In this document: positions 21,983 through 32,756 of the stretch, in pieces
Layout: every line of letters starts with the position of its first letter
Position numbering within the stretch: position 1 is the first letter of the stretch
Assembly: GCA_020342235.1 (NCBI GenBank)
Contig: CP073214.1
Span: forward strand, 992,001 to 1,056,000
DNA length: 64,000 nucleotides
Reading direction: 5' to 3'
Origin: Saccharomycopsis phalli
Taxonomy: Eukaryota; Ascomycota; Saccharomycetes; Ascoideales; Saccharomycopsidaceae
Notes under the pieces: model-generated
Database searches by the model: none
What the model saw: only the letters and a program-made list of their open reading frames with translations
Told to the model about the DNA's origin: nothing
Translations under genes and position numbers: made by a program

Positions 21983-23776
21983 CTATGGAGACACCCAGTC
22001 GGTATTGTTAGTTGTAGCTTGGTGGTAACTCGGAAGACGCGCTCTAAAAGTTCTGTCATATCCAGAAGTTCCACGAGGCTCGTTACTGTCGTACACAATC
22101 CCTTCAACCTCATTTCTTGTAATTCGGATCCTCTCAGTCATTCTGTTCAAATTAGCAAAAGAGCTTTGTAATTGATAAACATTTTGTCCCTGGTCAACAT
22201 TTAGTCTCTGGTCACTCAATGTTGTCCAATCAGCATCAGCGACCGTTGCAATATCAGCATCCTCTTCCGAGACGGACCTATAAAGTGTTTCATTGTCCAC
22301 AGGCAAAAACTCACTCTGCACAATCACGTCTCTATGTATTTTGACAAACTTTTTCTTCAAGGCGCTATTTCCCGTCACCTTCAAAGAAGAAGACAGCTGT
22401 ACTTTACCACATATCAATAACTTGTACCGTCTTGAAAGAAACGCGGTTGTAAAATTAGGAACCAAATTACCTGGCAACAATAATTTACCATAATTCCCCC
22501 TCAGACTGGCAGAAGGATCGTCCAGATTCCATAAAAACAGCTTGGGAAAAAGAGGATAGGCAATCTCATGTCTGTAAAACGTCTTATTGCTTCCTGGGTC
22601 ATAGTATGTCCCAAAATCGTCGTTGCTCAATGAAATCTCTAGGTTGAAATCGGCCTTGGTCCTAAGAAGAGATGTACTCGCATATTCCTTTGGAAAAGTA
22701 TTGCCAAGATGAATGGGCGTGGTCACTGATATAAGGTCAATACTAAGGCTGTTTATTAATATGGAGTCAATCGACTCTCCTTCATACGACCTCAATTTCT
22801 CAGGCTCGATTGTCGTTAAAAGATACAATTTTAGTTTCAAGTCTGAGCCTCTTGTCAAACTTCCATGCGCTTCTGAGAATTCCATTTGCAAATATACAGG
22901 TGTGCTGGGATAAGTTTGAAGGCAGTCTAGCTCACTTGCAATGATCTTCTTTGGCTCTTTCACTTTGACACCATCAGCCATGTGGCTCATGATGAATCCA
23001 TTCAATGAAGAGTCGTCCGAGGAACCCACATCTGACAGAAAGCTGACAGCTGAACTGGAGGGAGAACTTGACAGAAGAACCGGCTTTTTTTTCTTGAATA
23101 AGTTGAATGAGCCTGTTCTTTTGGGTGATTTGGAGTCTAGAATAGCCCCTGTGGATTTTCTTCTCTTGGAATTGATCTTCTCTAACAACGAATCAGATAT
23201 ACGAAACAAGTCATCACTTCTTATCGTACTGGCCCGAGAATCACCATATACAACCTGTCTAGGAACAACCTCGACTTTCTGTACATAGGTATACTTGATT
23301 TTTTGATGCTCATCGCGCACAAACACTTTTAATTTATAATTCACGCCGGCATACGAGGACTCACTAAATGCTGGTGGTAGCTGGTATAGTAGATCATCAA
23401 TGTCGTCACCATCTATGTTCTTCTGCCGCCTCACTCTGTCATCACAGTCCATATTCCGAATAGGTATCTCGATCAGAAACGGGAGAATATGATTAGCCTT
23501 TGTTACGGTGAACACCTTTTTCCCTGGTTCGCTCAGTGAAGGATAGAGCCGTTCTTTAACATACGCCAACCTATACATGTCATCGGTGGTGTAAGCTTTC
23601 TTGATTTTCGCGATCTTGATGAGTCCATCGAAGACCAAGTCGACCAGTGAGACAAGCATTGTATCATGAACACGGAGAATCACCTTACCGTGAAGCTTCT
23701 CATAGTTTGTGTAAATATAATTTCCTCTATCCAGTCGATTTAGTTCTATGCTCAAGTCACAGATCTCGTCCAGCAT
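21983..23776 (-). CDS. Alpha-arrestin-like ubiquitin-ligase adaptor
   Basis: 597 aa from the ATG at 23776 (the frame upstream begins with TTG). Beta-rich arrestin-like N-terminal domain (DLSIELNRLDRGNYIYTNYE, then GKVILRV and LVFDGLIKIAKIKK), a basic serine-rich insertion around residues 200-280 (KRRKSTGAI, KKKKPVLLSSSPSSS), and an arrestin-C-like second half. The C-terminus carries LPSYHQAT, an LPxY variant of the PY motif that recruits Rsp5. Yeast ART5/ART10-type proteins adapt transporters to Rsp5 for endocytosis; which ART this corresponds to is not clear. Family call by fold pattern, moderate confidence. Confidence 0.7.
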   Translation of the reverse strand: MLDEICDLSIELNRLDRGNYIYTNYEKLHGKVILRVHDTMLVSLVDLVFDGLIKIAKIKKAYTTDDMYRLAYVKERLYPSLSEPGKKVFTVTKANHILPFLIEIPIRNMDCDDRVRRQKNIDGDDIDDLLYQLPPAFSESSYAGVNYKLKVFVRDEHQKIKYTYVQKVEVVPRQVVYGDSRASTIRSDDLFRISDSLLEKINSKRRKSTGAILDSKSPKRTGSFNLFKKKKPVLLSSSPSSSAVSFLSDVGSSDDSSLNGFIMSHMADGVKVKEPKKIIASELDCLQTYPSTPVYLQMEFSEAHGSLTRGSDLKLKLYLLTTIEPEKLRSYEGESIDSILINSLSIDLISVTTPIHLGNTFPKEYASTSLLRTKADFNLEISLSNDDFGTYYDPGSNKTFYRHEIAYPLFPKLFLWNLDDPSASLRGNYGKLLLPGNLVPNFTTAFLSRRYKLLICGKVQLSSSLKVTGNSALKKKFVKIHRDVIVQSEFLPVDNETLYRSVSEEDADIATVADADWTTLSDQRLNVDQGQNVYQLQSSFANLNRMTERIRITRNEVEGIVYDSNEPRGTSGYDRTFRARLPSYHQATTNNTDWVSP

Positions 23777-23930
23777 AACTATTGTCAATAAATTGAAAGA
23801 TGCGTGGCAATAGCGAGTCAATAAAACTTGACAGCTGGAGTCGGCATAATGATTATTTTATCGATCCCTATAATCAAAGATCTGCCATACTTAAACTTTG
23901 CACCCGCTGCAACGTGGTTACTTCATCAAG

Positions 23931-25544
23931 CTAGAGTGTCTTTACATATCTAGCAGGTCGGGGGTGCACACGACCAGATCCAGTTAATGATCGATCATAT
24001 TTCCCCAAGACACCCCGGCGACTCAAGCCTTGTCTCACTACTTTTGTCTTGGAATTGGATTGTAATTCTTTAACAGACTGGCGCTTAGGAACATAATTCG
24101 CCTTGTGTCTCAGCAATCTTGCCACGCGCTTAACTAGAATCTCAATCACCGCTCCCTTGAATTCAAATGTCTCCCAAAGTATTCGCTTAACGCAGCTAAT
24201 GAAAATAGCCTTCACCTGTGGCGTCTTTTTCGCCCAGGTGCATGTTTTTTTAGTTTTGCTTACTTTTCCATAGAGTGTTATCCCTAGAAATTTGGCGGCT
24301 TGTTGAATCAAGGTTTGCAACTCTTTCACAATTTCCTTATCTAGTTGAAGAAACGACTTTAGGTCGTTGAGTGTGCATCGGTTATGAAGATTGTTGTGCC
24401 AATCCCGCAGATCCAAATTCTTTCTTGCACGTACCGACTTTCTGTAGTTTCTGATTTGCTTAATCACTGCCCCCGCCTTTGCCTCGCGTACTACTTCGCA
24501 TATCTGCTTGGGAAACTGTGTCTCAAAATTCAGCCTAAGAATATTTATAGTCGTTAATATCTTTTGGAGTGTTAGCCCGGACAACTCGTCATCCATAGTA
24601 TCGTTTCCGACTTCGTAGTAACTATACTTTTTCTCATTTGGGTCAGGGTCATACTCAATGTAAAATTTTTTATCAAAAAATATCGGCTCTTGACGAATCA
24701 CCAGAAACTCCATTAGCTCCTCTTTTACTTTAACTGGCTGCGTGTCATCCTCCTGCAATTTTAACTCTATAGGTGAGACGTCGCGTATCTTCTTTAGATT
24801 ATTCTTCTTCTGTGACGAGCTTTGTCTGAGTAATGTAAAAATGCTAGTAAATTCTGTCTTTATTACTGGATCTGTGTTGTCTTCGACCGGCTCTATTTTC
24901 GTTTCGGCCTCCGGCACTGAAACGTCTGGCCCTAAGGCTTCTGACGCCATATATTCCGACACAGTTTCTTTTTTGATAGTGACATCATTAATACTTCCAT
25001 TCTCCACTGGCGAATCACCTTTCGATTCTTGTACAAGGTGGAACCCGTTCGTGGCCACATCCTCTGGAGAGCCATTTGTAAACACGATAGTTCCGCCATA
25101 ATGATTAAAATCTGTGCTGCAAATATCCATATTGCTCCTTTGACGGCCATTGTCAGTCTCGTGTAATTTATTGATTTTCAGTTCTTTATTTTCCTGTTCA
25201 TCTCTTGTATTAGTTGTATCATGGCTATTGTGTTCATCCGCTGTTGCATAGTTTCCTTCAGTCATGTCAGCTTCTTTACTCTCGCTGGGCAATTTTCTTG
25301 TCAACTCTGCATCATGAAAACCGTTCTCACTCAGGTACTTGATCTCAAAATTCATCAGATGCAGTGAATTATCTTCGTTGGCTACGTGTAATTTCCTACT
25401 GCTCTCTTCATTTACCAATTCGTGTATCAGAATTTTCTTTCGTCTACTGTCACAGCCTGTGGACTTATATGTTGCTGGAGCATCGTGAAATCCAAAAAAA
25501 GAGGCAGTCATTTGACCAGTTCTTGCATTCAATGTATCTATCAT
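23931..25544 (-). CDS. Unrecognised protein with SUMO-consensus sites and basic tail
   Basis: 537 aa, start ATG at 25544. I do not recognise the family. The N-terminal ~300 residues look disordered and acidic (many E, D, N, S). Three psi-K-x-E sumoylation consensus sites sit within 85 residues: IKKE (K191), IKTE (K229), VKEE (K274). Residues ~320-490 are predicted helical and basic, with a Lys/Arg-rich block (RNYRKSVRARKNLDLRDW, VKRVARLLRHK). The tail is basic (KVVRQGLSRRGVLGKY, HPRPARYVKTL). These suggest a nuclear or nucleic-acid-associated protein, which is an inference. It is divergent from the GATA factor. Confidence 0.72.
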   Translation of the reverse strand: MIDTLNARTGQMTASFFGFHDAPATYKSTGCDSRRKKILIHELVNEESSRKLHVANEDNSLHLMNFEIKYLSENGFHDAELTRKLPSESKEADMTEGNYATADEHNSHDTTNTRDEQENKELKINKLHETDNGRQRSNMDICSTDFNHYGGTIVFTNGSPEDVATNGFHLVQESKGDSPVENGSINDVTIKKETVSEYMASEALGPDVSVPEAETKIEPVEDNTDPVIKTEFTSIFTLLRQSSSQKKNNLKKIRDVSPIELKLQEDDTQPVKVKEELMEFLVIRQEPIFFDKKFYIEYDPDPNEKKYSYYEVGNDTMDDELSGLTLQKILTTINILRLNFETQFPKQICEVVREAKAGAVIKQIRNYRKSVRARKNLDLRDWHNNLHNRCTLNDLKSFLQLDKEIVKELQTLIQQAAKFLGITLYGKVSKTKKTCTWAKKTPQVKAIFISCVKRILWETFEFKGAVIEILVKRVARLLRHKANYVPKRQSVKELQSNSKTKVVRQGLSRRGVLGKYDRSLTGSGRVHPRPARYVKTL

Positions 25545-25909
25545 ACTAGTTTGACACTAATAGTGAAATCTCATTGGCAGCCTATGTCTTGGTTTAACCT
25601 TTGGTATTTTTACGTGATACCTGGACAATAATATCAATGTATAACTATGCAATAAAATGCGCCAGTCATGCTATGGTATCAGGATATCTTGGATTTGAGT
25701 CAATTTGGATTTTTCACTTACCCGGGATTGTCAGACAGCGATTTTTTATCGATAAGGGTTTTTTCTCGTATACATTTGTTTACTGGCATTATTTATAGAG
25801 TATCGAATATTGTTGAATACCAGCTGTTGCTGCAAGACAAATAAATACCAGTTATTTTTTTTTTTCGAGTACGTTCCGTGTTGTCCTTCCCTATCTTGTT
25901 GAACCCAAA
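25545..25909. promoter_or_regulatory. Divergent promoter with overlapping inverted GATA sites
   Basis: 365 bp between an unknown gene (-) and the GATA factor (+). The sequence TTATCGATAAG at 25747-25756 places a GATAAG and an inverted GATAA back to back. A poly-T tract ends 45 bp before the GATA factor ATG. GATA repressors of the Dal80/Gzf3 type bind paired GATA elements, so autoregulation is possible. Confidence 0.4.
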
Positions 25910-27154
25910 ATGTCAAACTCTGATAGTGTCACCGACACGAAGCTGATCGGTACCAATAGCTCAAGCAGTCTGAGTAGTCCAAGCTCAGACACCGATAGAA
26001 GGAGTAACGAGGATGAAAGAGAAAAGATTAGCGGTGGGGGCAGTGTCAGTGCACCGATCTGTAATAATTGCAAGACCAGCAATACGCCGCTATGGAGAAG
26101 AGACGATAGTGGGCATGTGTTGTGTAACGCCTGTGGGTTATTTTTGAAACTACATGGTAAACCGCGGCCAATCGCTCTAAAGACAGATGTGATCAAGTCC
26201 CGCAATAGAATGAAGCATTTCAACGGCAATAGTAATGGATCTGCGGTTGGCAGTAATAGTGGCTCTAAAGAGAAGACCAAGAAGATATCTCCAAAGAACA
26301 AAAAGCAGCATCAACTGCTGCTGCAGGAAAAGGCCAAAGAGAATTTGATACCGATTTTACCCCGAGCAAACGGCAAGCTGCCGTCGCTTCAACCTTATGC
26401 CTATTTCCAATCGCTGCAGCAATTACTGCCACTGCAAAGCTATGTCGCCCATCCTTTGAACTACCCAACAACTGCACCTATGAAATATCAGTCGAATTTA
26501 AACACTATCACACTGCCTTTGCTTCTTGCTGCAACTGGTAAGCGATCTTCCCAGACCAATACCAGCCTGGTAGAACATAATGTCGCTGGTGTGTTGGAGA
26601 GTATGGCCAATCAAACTAGTATAGGCCGCTCCAATAAAGGAATATCACACCTATCACTCAACGGCCCTTCTGTACCTACTGAGGTTATTCTGCCTCTTCC
26701 GTTGGCGAAGGATACAGTATTGAATCCTTCTTCACTTTTAAATATTGACAAGGGTCATTTACCCATATTAGATGAACTCAAGACCCTGGGACTACTGCAC
26801 CTTGATGGGGATATTTCAAAAGTGAAAATGCGTAATAGCGAATTGGAATTAGTGAATGAACTTTACAAGAAGCGGATCTCAGAGCTTGAAGAAGTTGAAC
26901 GCTCCGTCAAAGTAGAGTATTCCAAGTGTGAGTGTGAGAATCACATGCTTAAGCTCACTTTGAACCGGGCGTTAAAATTTCTAATAACTGAGAAAAATAA
27001 CCCGCAGGAAGGAAGTGAACGAGACGAAATTATTAACGAAATCAAAAAAGAAATCATCAACCCCAATGTGAAAATCCAGGTGGATAAATCATTTAATGAC
27101 AACTCCATCGCTTACGAAGGACCAGTGCCTAAGAGATTAAAAGTAGAATCATGA
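25910..27154 (+). CDS. GZF3: GATA zinc-finger transcription factor with C-terminal coiled coil
   Basis: 414 aa. A single GATA finger C-x2-C-x17-C-x2-C (C51, C54, C72, C75) reads [20 protein letters not shown] and continues [20 protein letters not shown], followed by a basic arm with SRNRMK. A coiled coil at about residues 305-370 ([34 protein letters not shown]) gives the Dal80/Gzf3 layout: N-terminal finger plus C-terminal zipper for dimerisation. Those proteins repress nitrogen-catabolite genes. The symbol is by architecture and could equally be a DAL80-type paralogue. Confidence 0.86.
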   Translation: MSNSDSVTDTKLIGTNSSSSLSSPSSDTDRRSNEDEREKISGGGSVSAPICNNCKTSNTPLWRRDDSGHVLCNACGLFLKLHGKPRPIALKTDVIKSRNRMKHFNGNSNGSAVGSNSGSKEKTKKISPKNKKQHQLLLQEKAKENLIPILPRANGKLPSLQPYAYFQSLQQLLPLQSYVAHPLNYPTTAPMKYQSNLNTITLPLLLAATGKRSSQTNTSLVEHNVAGVLESMANQTSIGRSNKGISHLSLNGPSVPTEVILPLPLAKDTVLNPSSLLNIDKGHLPILDELKTLGLLHLDGDISKVKMRNSELELVNELYKKRISELEEVERSVKVEYSKCECENHMLKLTLNRALKFLITEKNNPQEGSERDEIINEIKKEIINPNVKIQVDKSFNDNSIAYEGPVPKRLKVES

Positions 27155-27323
27155 GTGCTTGAGGGAATTTTTTTTTGACGTATGTCAATCCTGTATATTA
27201 ATTTAATGTTACAATGAAACTGTAGAACACATTTTGATATACGAACCCCATTCTGGTTGTGTGCCCCGGTTATTGCGTAGATGAGGAGCACATGAGTTTT
27301 ATGATAAGTAGAAGGACTCTAAA

Positions 27324-30300
27324 ATGGGCGGGAATACATCGATATTGGCTCCCAAGCTACTATACAACGGGGTTTCAATATCCTCATACATTGATATTTT
27401 GGAAAATTATAATTTCGAGAAAACGATACTGAACAACCGGTTTCTAAAGTCTATTCTTAGCCGCAACGAGAATCAATTGGTGCTTATCAAGTTATTTATC
27501 AAGCCAGAGGACAATTCTTTGAATCTAAAAGAATGGATTGCTGTACTAGACAAGCAGCGGGATATCCTTTATAATATTGAAAATGTCATAGAGTACACCA
27601 AAGTGTTTGAGACTGAACGGGCTGGTTATTTGGTGCGCCAATATCTTCATAGTAACTTGTATGACCGACTCAACACAAGGCCATTCTTAGAACCGATAGA
27701 AAAGCTATGGATCGTGTTTCAAATGCTAAGTATCATTGATCACTGCCATCAATTAGGCGTCATCCATGGCGATATCAAGACAGAAAATGTCTTAATAAGT
27801 AGCTGGAATGGGGTATATTTGTGTGACTTCTCTCCTTTTAAACCTGTGTGCTTACCTGAAAATAACCCTGGCCAGTATTCGTTTTTTTTCGATACGTCGC
27901 AGCGTAGAAACTGTTATTTGGCACCAGAAAGGTTTTCTGGGTCTGTGACTGAACTTACTTCAAGTATGGATATCTTCAGTCTAGGGTGTGTCATCGCTGA
28001 GTTATATCTCGAAGGTGCCTCGACATTTTCCCTTTCACAGTTATTTGAGTATAAAAAAGGTGATTTTGAGCCTAATTTGGATAATATTAGCAATGGCAAA
28101 ATCAAGGATTTAATTCGGTCAATGTTAAATATCGTGCCAGAGAAGCGAAAGTCTGCCCTGGAGTACTTGGATCTTTATCATGGGGAGTTGTTTCCTGACA
28201 TATTTTATTCATTTCTCTTCAAATACTCCAATTCATTAGCCAAAATTCCCTCGTGCGATGACAGATTAAATCAAATGTATAATGATTATGGGCTCATTTC
28301 TCAAGAACTTGGATTTAAATATCAGAATCAAACAGAAGGCGTGGATGTTTTCCAAACCAATCTTCCAGGAGTCCCCAGTGGTTATAAGTTGCAAAGCACG
28401 AAAGAGGTTAGTGACTTGGCTTTGATATTCCTCACCATTGTATTAGCAAATACCAGAAACACACAAGTGGCAGAAACCCAGATGAAAGGTATTGAGTTGA
28501 TTGTGTTCCTTAGTGAAAAGATACATGATGAGGCAAAGTTGGATAGAAGTATTCCTTACTTGATTACTTTGCTTGATGATGAATCCTCAGATGTGAGAGT
28601 AATGTGTTTGAAGGCCATCTGCCAGTTGACTTGCATGATCCAGATAGTCACACCAATCAATGTCTCAATATTTCCGGAGTATATTATTCCTAGAATAAGA
28701 CAATATCTCAACAGGGAATATTGTTCCACCTATGAGAAAATGAACTTTGCTTTTATCCTTCCAATTTTATCAAGGAACATTATTCGCTTTTATCAAATGG
28801 GACAGAACTTAAAATCCATAGAGAACGAGCTCTTTCCTAGTACAGATATATCTAAGCAGTCGCTTATAGAGCAGATTGAAATATTCACTGTGATAGCATT
28901 GACAGGAGACGTTAATACCAAAATCTCTTTTCTTTGTAATGCACATGTTATCTGTTCGGTAATAGGAAAGGAAAAAACCAACGACGTAATTTTGACGCAT
29001 ATGATGACATATCTTAATGACAAAAATCCATATCTTCGACTAGCATATGTTCGTCTGATATTTGCTATCTCAACATATGTGGGAATTATATCTTTGGAAC
29101 AGTATATTTTACCTTTTCTTATTCACTCGTTGTCAGATTCAGAAGAGTTTATTGTGATTCAGGTAATACAGAATTTTATTAACTTATTAGAATTGGAATT
29201 ATTGAAAAAGCATTACATATGGGAATTGGCCAATATTATTGTTCGACTCATTATTCATCCAAATGAGTGGATTCGTCAGCGATCTTTGATGTTTCTTATT
29301 GAAGTATGCAACAAGTTATGTTCGGCAGATATTTTCTGTACATTATATCCTATCATACGTCCATATTTGGAATATGATATTACAGAATTTAATTGGAAGT
29401 CTTTATATCCCTGTGCCAAGAAACCAATTACACGCTCGGTATATAACCTCGCATTCCGTTGGTATCAGAACTCGCTGAATACTACCTTCTGGATAGAGAA
29501 GAAAAAGTCTACTAACTCAATATCACTTACTGCTGAGGATAAATCATGGGTTAAGAAACTAAGAAGTTCAGGGTTACCTGAGAATGATCTTTGGAAAGTA
29601 TACAGTTTGAAAGGCTATATAATGAAAGCAAGTAAATCTCAGAAGGAAATTACGGAAGAGGTAATTACCAGTATTCAGCAACTTAATATTTTGCCGAATA
29701 ATATTTTCTTGGATGTGGTGATAAAACCCAGTGAATTCCGTCAACTGAAGGTAACATCCATTGATGAACCAGATATAGCACTGGAGTCATTTCATTCAGA
29801 GGCTGACAAGGTTGATGTACCGATATCTGATGACGGCAATCTTCTTGTTGGTTATAAAAAAGCCACACCCTCAATTTTAACAAACCAAGAGAATATTTAT
29901 GGTGAGCTAGACTCTTTACACCAAGCACCATATGTGAATGACTCCATAGTTGAAGACGAGAAAACTATTCCAATCATTAATTATTCGTATCGGGGTAACA
30001 ACAAAAATATTCTCAAGTACTTGGATAATTACAAATTACCTACTCCTTTGGATAAGTTCAGCAAGTTTGGACCCGCATACAAGGACACAGAAGTCAATAA
30101 AGTGCCAAAAAATCTCCCACCTAAAGGCTTATTGGTGGCTCACTTAACTGAGCATGAGGGAGCTGTAAACTGCATTTCCACGCTGCCAGAATACTCTTAC
30201 TTTATTAGCGGAGGTGAGGATGGAAATTTAAAAGTATGGGATGCACTTAGATTGGAAAGAAATATCATTAATAAGTCATCTTTATCAGTCAACTTAAAGT

Positions 30301-31250
30301 CACCTGTTAAGTGTATTTGCTTCATAGGAAAGAGAGACTGTTTTGCCGTGTCAACCAAAAGACAAATGAAGATTTACAAGTTAAAGTTCAATAATGCAAG
30401 CAGAGATAAGATTAAAGATTTGGCTTTAATTCTGGTCTACAAGTTTGATAATGAGTATGCTTTGAGTATGGAGTTCAAGACAGTGGAGTATAAGCCTTTC
30501 ATCATTATGATTAACAACAAGTCACAGATTATAAGTTTGGATATTCGCACCAACGAAATTGTATCCAAGCTACAGAATCCTGTAAAGTACGGTTTAGTTG
30601 TCACTTTTTGTACTGGCCATAATTGGATATTAGTGGGAACAAACAAAGGAGTTCTTACATTATGGGACTTGAGATTTCAATTAAAGCTAAAGTCTTGGAG
30701 ATTTAAAGCTGCCTCTATAAAGAAATTAAGCAGTTATCTCTACGAACAAAAAAATTATCTCTTCAGCTTGTTAACTGACACTAACCAGCTTTCCATATAT
30801 GATTTTTCAAACGGGAACATTCTGCAAATTTTCAATACTAATAAGAAGGATAGTGAGTTGGTTGAGATAGATGAGATTAACCAAGTGGATTGCGAGGTAT
30901 CTGTTTTAGACGATATGATTTTTGAGCGAGAGCAGCAAGAGACTTGCATTACCTCCTATGCTGAATTAAAGATTCTGGCAGATTCTGGCAAGTCGCGAAT
31001 ATACTTATTTACTAGTGAGAAAAGAGACTACTCGATTTATTTCTGGGATGTATTTCACCCTGATAATTCGAAAAGTATTAACAAGCCGGTTGCGAGCAAG
31101 AAAAAGAATCGGTCGTCTATGATATCTAATGAGTTGAAGCAGTATGTCAAAAACCACCATGATGTGGTCAATACTATAAACTGGCTATTGAAGCCGTATT
31201 TTATCATAGTAACGGGTGACCGCAGTGGTGTTATCAACGTGTACAAATAA
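27324..31250 (+). CDS. VPS15: Vps15 protein kinase-like regulatory subunit of PI3-kinase
   Basis: 1308 aa membrane-anchored partner of Vps34 in autophagy and vacuolar sorting. It starts MGGNTS, an N-myristoylation signal. The kinase-like domain (about 20-310) has HGDIKTEN (about residue 148) and DFS in place of DFG, typical of the family, and SMDIFSLGCVIAELYL. The middle (about 350-750) is HEAT-repeat-like (SIPYLITLLDDESSDVRVMC, LKAICQL). The C-terminus from about residue 940 is a WD40 propeller (EGAVNCISTLPEYSYFISGG, EDGNLKVWD, ending GDRSGVINVYK). Complete, with start ATG at 27324. Confidence 0.96.
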   Translation: MGGNTSILAPKLLYNGVSISSYIDILENYNFEKTILNNRFLKSILSRNENQLVLIKLFIKPEDNSLNLKEWIAVLDKQRDILYNIENVIEYTKVFETERAGYLVRQYLHSNLYDRLNTRPFLEPIEKLWIVFQMLSIIDHCHQLGVIHGDIKTENVLISSWNGVYLCDFSPFKPVCLPENNPGQYSFFFDTSQRRNCYLAPERFSGSVTELTSSMDIFSLGCVIAELYLEGASTFSLSQLFEYKKGDFEPNLDNISNGKIKDLIRSMLNIVPEKRKSALEYLDLYHGELFPDIFYSFLFKYSNSLAKIPSCDDRLNQMYNDYGLISQELGFKYQNQTEGVDVFQTNLPGVPSGYKLQSTKEVSDLALIFLTIVLANTRNTQVAETQMKGIELIVFLSEKIHDEAKLDRSIPYLITLLDDESSDVRVMCLKAICQLTCMIQIVTPINVSIFPEYIIPRIRQYLNREYCSTYEKMNFAFILPILSRNIIRFYQMGQNLKSIENELFPSTDISKQSLIEQIEIFTVIALTGDVNTKISFLCNAHVICSVIGKEKTNDVILTHMMTYLNDKNPYLRLAYVRLIFAISTYVGIISLEQYILPFLIHSLSDSEEFIVIQVIQNFINLLELELLKKHYIWELANIIVRLIIHPNEWIRQRSLMFLIEVCNKLCSADIFCTLYPIIRPYLEYDITEFNWKSLYPCAKKPITRSVYNLAFRWYQNSLNTTFWIEKKKSTNSISLTAEDKSWVKKLRSSGLPENDLWKVYSLKGYIMKASKSQKEITEEVITSIQQLNILPNNIFLDVVIKPSEFRQLKVTSIDEPDIALESFHSEADKVDVPISDDGNLLVGYKKATPSILTNQENIYGELDSLHQAPYVNDSIVEDEKTIPIINYSYRGNNKNILKYLDNYKLPTPLDKFSKFGPAYKDTEVNKVPKNLPPKGLLVAHLTEHEGAVNCISTLPEYSYFISGGEDGNLKVWDALRLERNIINKSSLSVNLKSPVKCICFIGKRDCFAVSTKRQMKIYKLKFNNASRDKIKDLALILVYKFDNEYALSMEFKTVEYKPFIIMINNKSQIISLDIRTNEIVSKLQNPVKYGLVVTFCTGHNWILVGTNKGVLTLWDLRFQLKLKSWRFKAASIKKLSSYLYEQKNYLFSLLTDTNQLSIYDFSNGNILQIFNTNKKDSELVEIDEINQVDCEVSVLDDMIFEREQQETCITSYAELKILADSGKSRIYLFTSEKRDYSIYFWDVFHPDNSKSINKPVASKKKNRSSMISNELKQYVKNHHDVVNTINWLLKPYFIIVTGDRSGVINVYK

Positions 31251-31607
31251 CATCCGTATATAAAGGCGAGGCTGTGGTCTTTTGGTTTCATAACATGTAT
31301 GTCTACAATTAGCGAAAACCATAATATCAATTGCACAAAGCGTATACAACCCAAAGATTAAATAAATGAGATTACATTGCAACTTGTTACACTTTCATTA
31401 GAGTAGCTGTAATAAAATCTGGAATTTTCACTTTTTGACTCTGTCCGTTGTCTTCCTGAGGACTTCCGCCTTGTGTTTCCCAGAAACTGCTTCGTTGTCT
31501 TTCATATAACTTCTTCTTTTTTCAAGTATAAATAGTTAGATTTTTCTTTGAATAAGACAAGCTAGTATATTTCAGTTATTTTGCCAACCCGTATCCTAGT
31601 TAGATTA
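31251..31607. other. Intergenic between convergent VPS15 and Myb-like gene
   Basis: 357 bp, AT-rich, 3' regions of two convergent genes. Several short T-rich runs could act in 3' end formation. No gene is supported. Confidence 0.5.
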
Positions 31608-32756
31608 TTACAGTAGCAAAGCAATATTACTACTATTATTATTGCCATTGGAATAATTTATATCGTTATTCAGAATTTGTTGGGCAAAATTATTCAACGA
31701 CAAATCTCCAGGATATGTGGTATTTGAAAGGTTAGGGAAGGTGCCATTAATATCTTTTGTCTTTCCTTGTCCCGAAAATTTGGAAAAAAAGAGCTTAGAA
31801 TCCGTACTAGCTAAATTTTGTTGGTATATATCCTGCACTATGGTGGTTAAATTATATTGGTCCTGTAGACTGAAGGTTTCAATGTCACTGTATGACTGAT
31901 TAGGTGGTTCACTCCATCCACCAGGAAAAAGATGGGGATATAGATCAAATGAGTGAGATGTTAATGGTACTTGCTGCGATGGTACAGGCTCCGGGGGAAT
32001 GAAATTATTGGGAGAATATGGGTTTTCTGTGCCAATCAATAGTGGAGGGTATGACTCGCATGACCCTGTGGAAAGAGAAGAATTTGATATAGAATAATTG
32101 TAAAAAACAGCCTGGGGCTGTTGTCCAACTGAAGAACGTAAGCTTTTCTTTATTCTTTTCTCATGTCTTGATTTCCCAGACATCTTTTTAAACTCCTCAC
32201 TTTTGGAAATCACCTTGCTATTATAATTGAATTTTGTGAGTTTGGGGGCCACGAGCCGCAAGTTTTCATAGTTAACTTGGGACAAATCATTTTTGGTATG
32301 TAAATACTTGTCGAACCAAGCTAGAAAATAGCAACTGTTTGTTAGAAACATGAGCTTTATTATACTTAGTTTCTTCTTGTTTCGATCAAGTACTGCTCTG
32401 TTTGGGCCGGTGCCATTAAAGAACGTGGAAAGGGTATCCACCGACTCATCTATTTCAAAGCAATTATTAATTTCATTCCAAGTTATTCCCACAGAATTTT
32501 GTTTGATATCCAACCATACCTGATGATCTTGAGTAAGTACTAGCTTAAAATGGGACATCAACTTATTCTTGTCAAACTTGCGACACTTATCAGGAAAACG
32601 CCGAGTCAACTTTTCACCTATTTTTGCCCAGGACCCTCGAGAAAATGAATTCTGTGAAATATAGTGTTGGTCAACCTGTTCTATTGCATACTTGGTTAAA
32701 GCACCATCCATCTCGCTGTTCCATCGTGAAAAGTTCAGTTTACAACTATACATCAT
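31608..32756 (-). CDS. Myb/SANT-like DNA-binding regulator
   Basis: 382 aa from the ATG at 32756 (upstream codons begin with TTG). Residues ~8-110 look like a Myb/SANT-like DNA-binding domain: FSRWNSEMDGALTKYAIEQV, GSWAKIGEKLTRRFP and KLMSHFKLVLTQDHQVW. A basic patch follows (KKMSGKSRHEKRIKKSLRSS), then a long N/S/P-rich region ending in an Asn-rich tail (NDINYSNGNNNSSNI), which looks like an activation or low-complexity region. Target genes are unknown. A ~1 kb upstream region with palindromes suits a regulated regulator. Confidence 0.75.
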   Translation of the reverse strand: MMYSCKLNFSRWNSEMDGALTKYAIEQVDQHYISQNSFSRGSWAKIGEKLTRRFPDKCRKFDKNKLMSHFKLVLTQDHQVWLDIKQNSVGITWNEINNCFEIDESVDTLSTFFNGTGPNRAVLDRNKKKLSIIKLMFLTNSCYFLAWFDKYLHTKNDLSQVNYENLRLVAPKLTKFNYNSKVISKSEEFKKMSGKSRHEKRIKKSLRSSVGQQPQAVFYNYSISNSSLSTGSCESYPPLLIGTENPYSPNNFIPPEPVPSQQVPLTSHSFDLYPHLFPGGWSEPPNQSYSDIETFSLQDQYNLTTIVQDIYQQNLASTDSKLFFSKFSGQGKTKDINGTFPNLSNTTYPGDLSLNNFAQQILNNDINYSNGNNNSSNIALLL

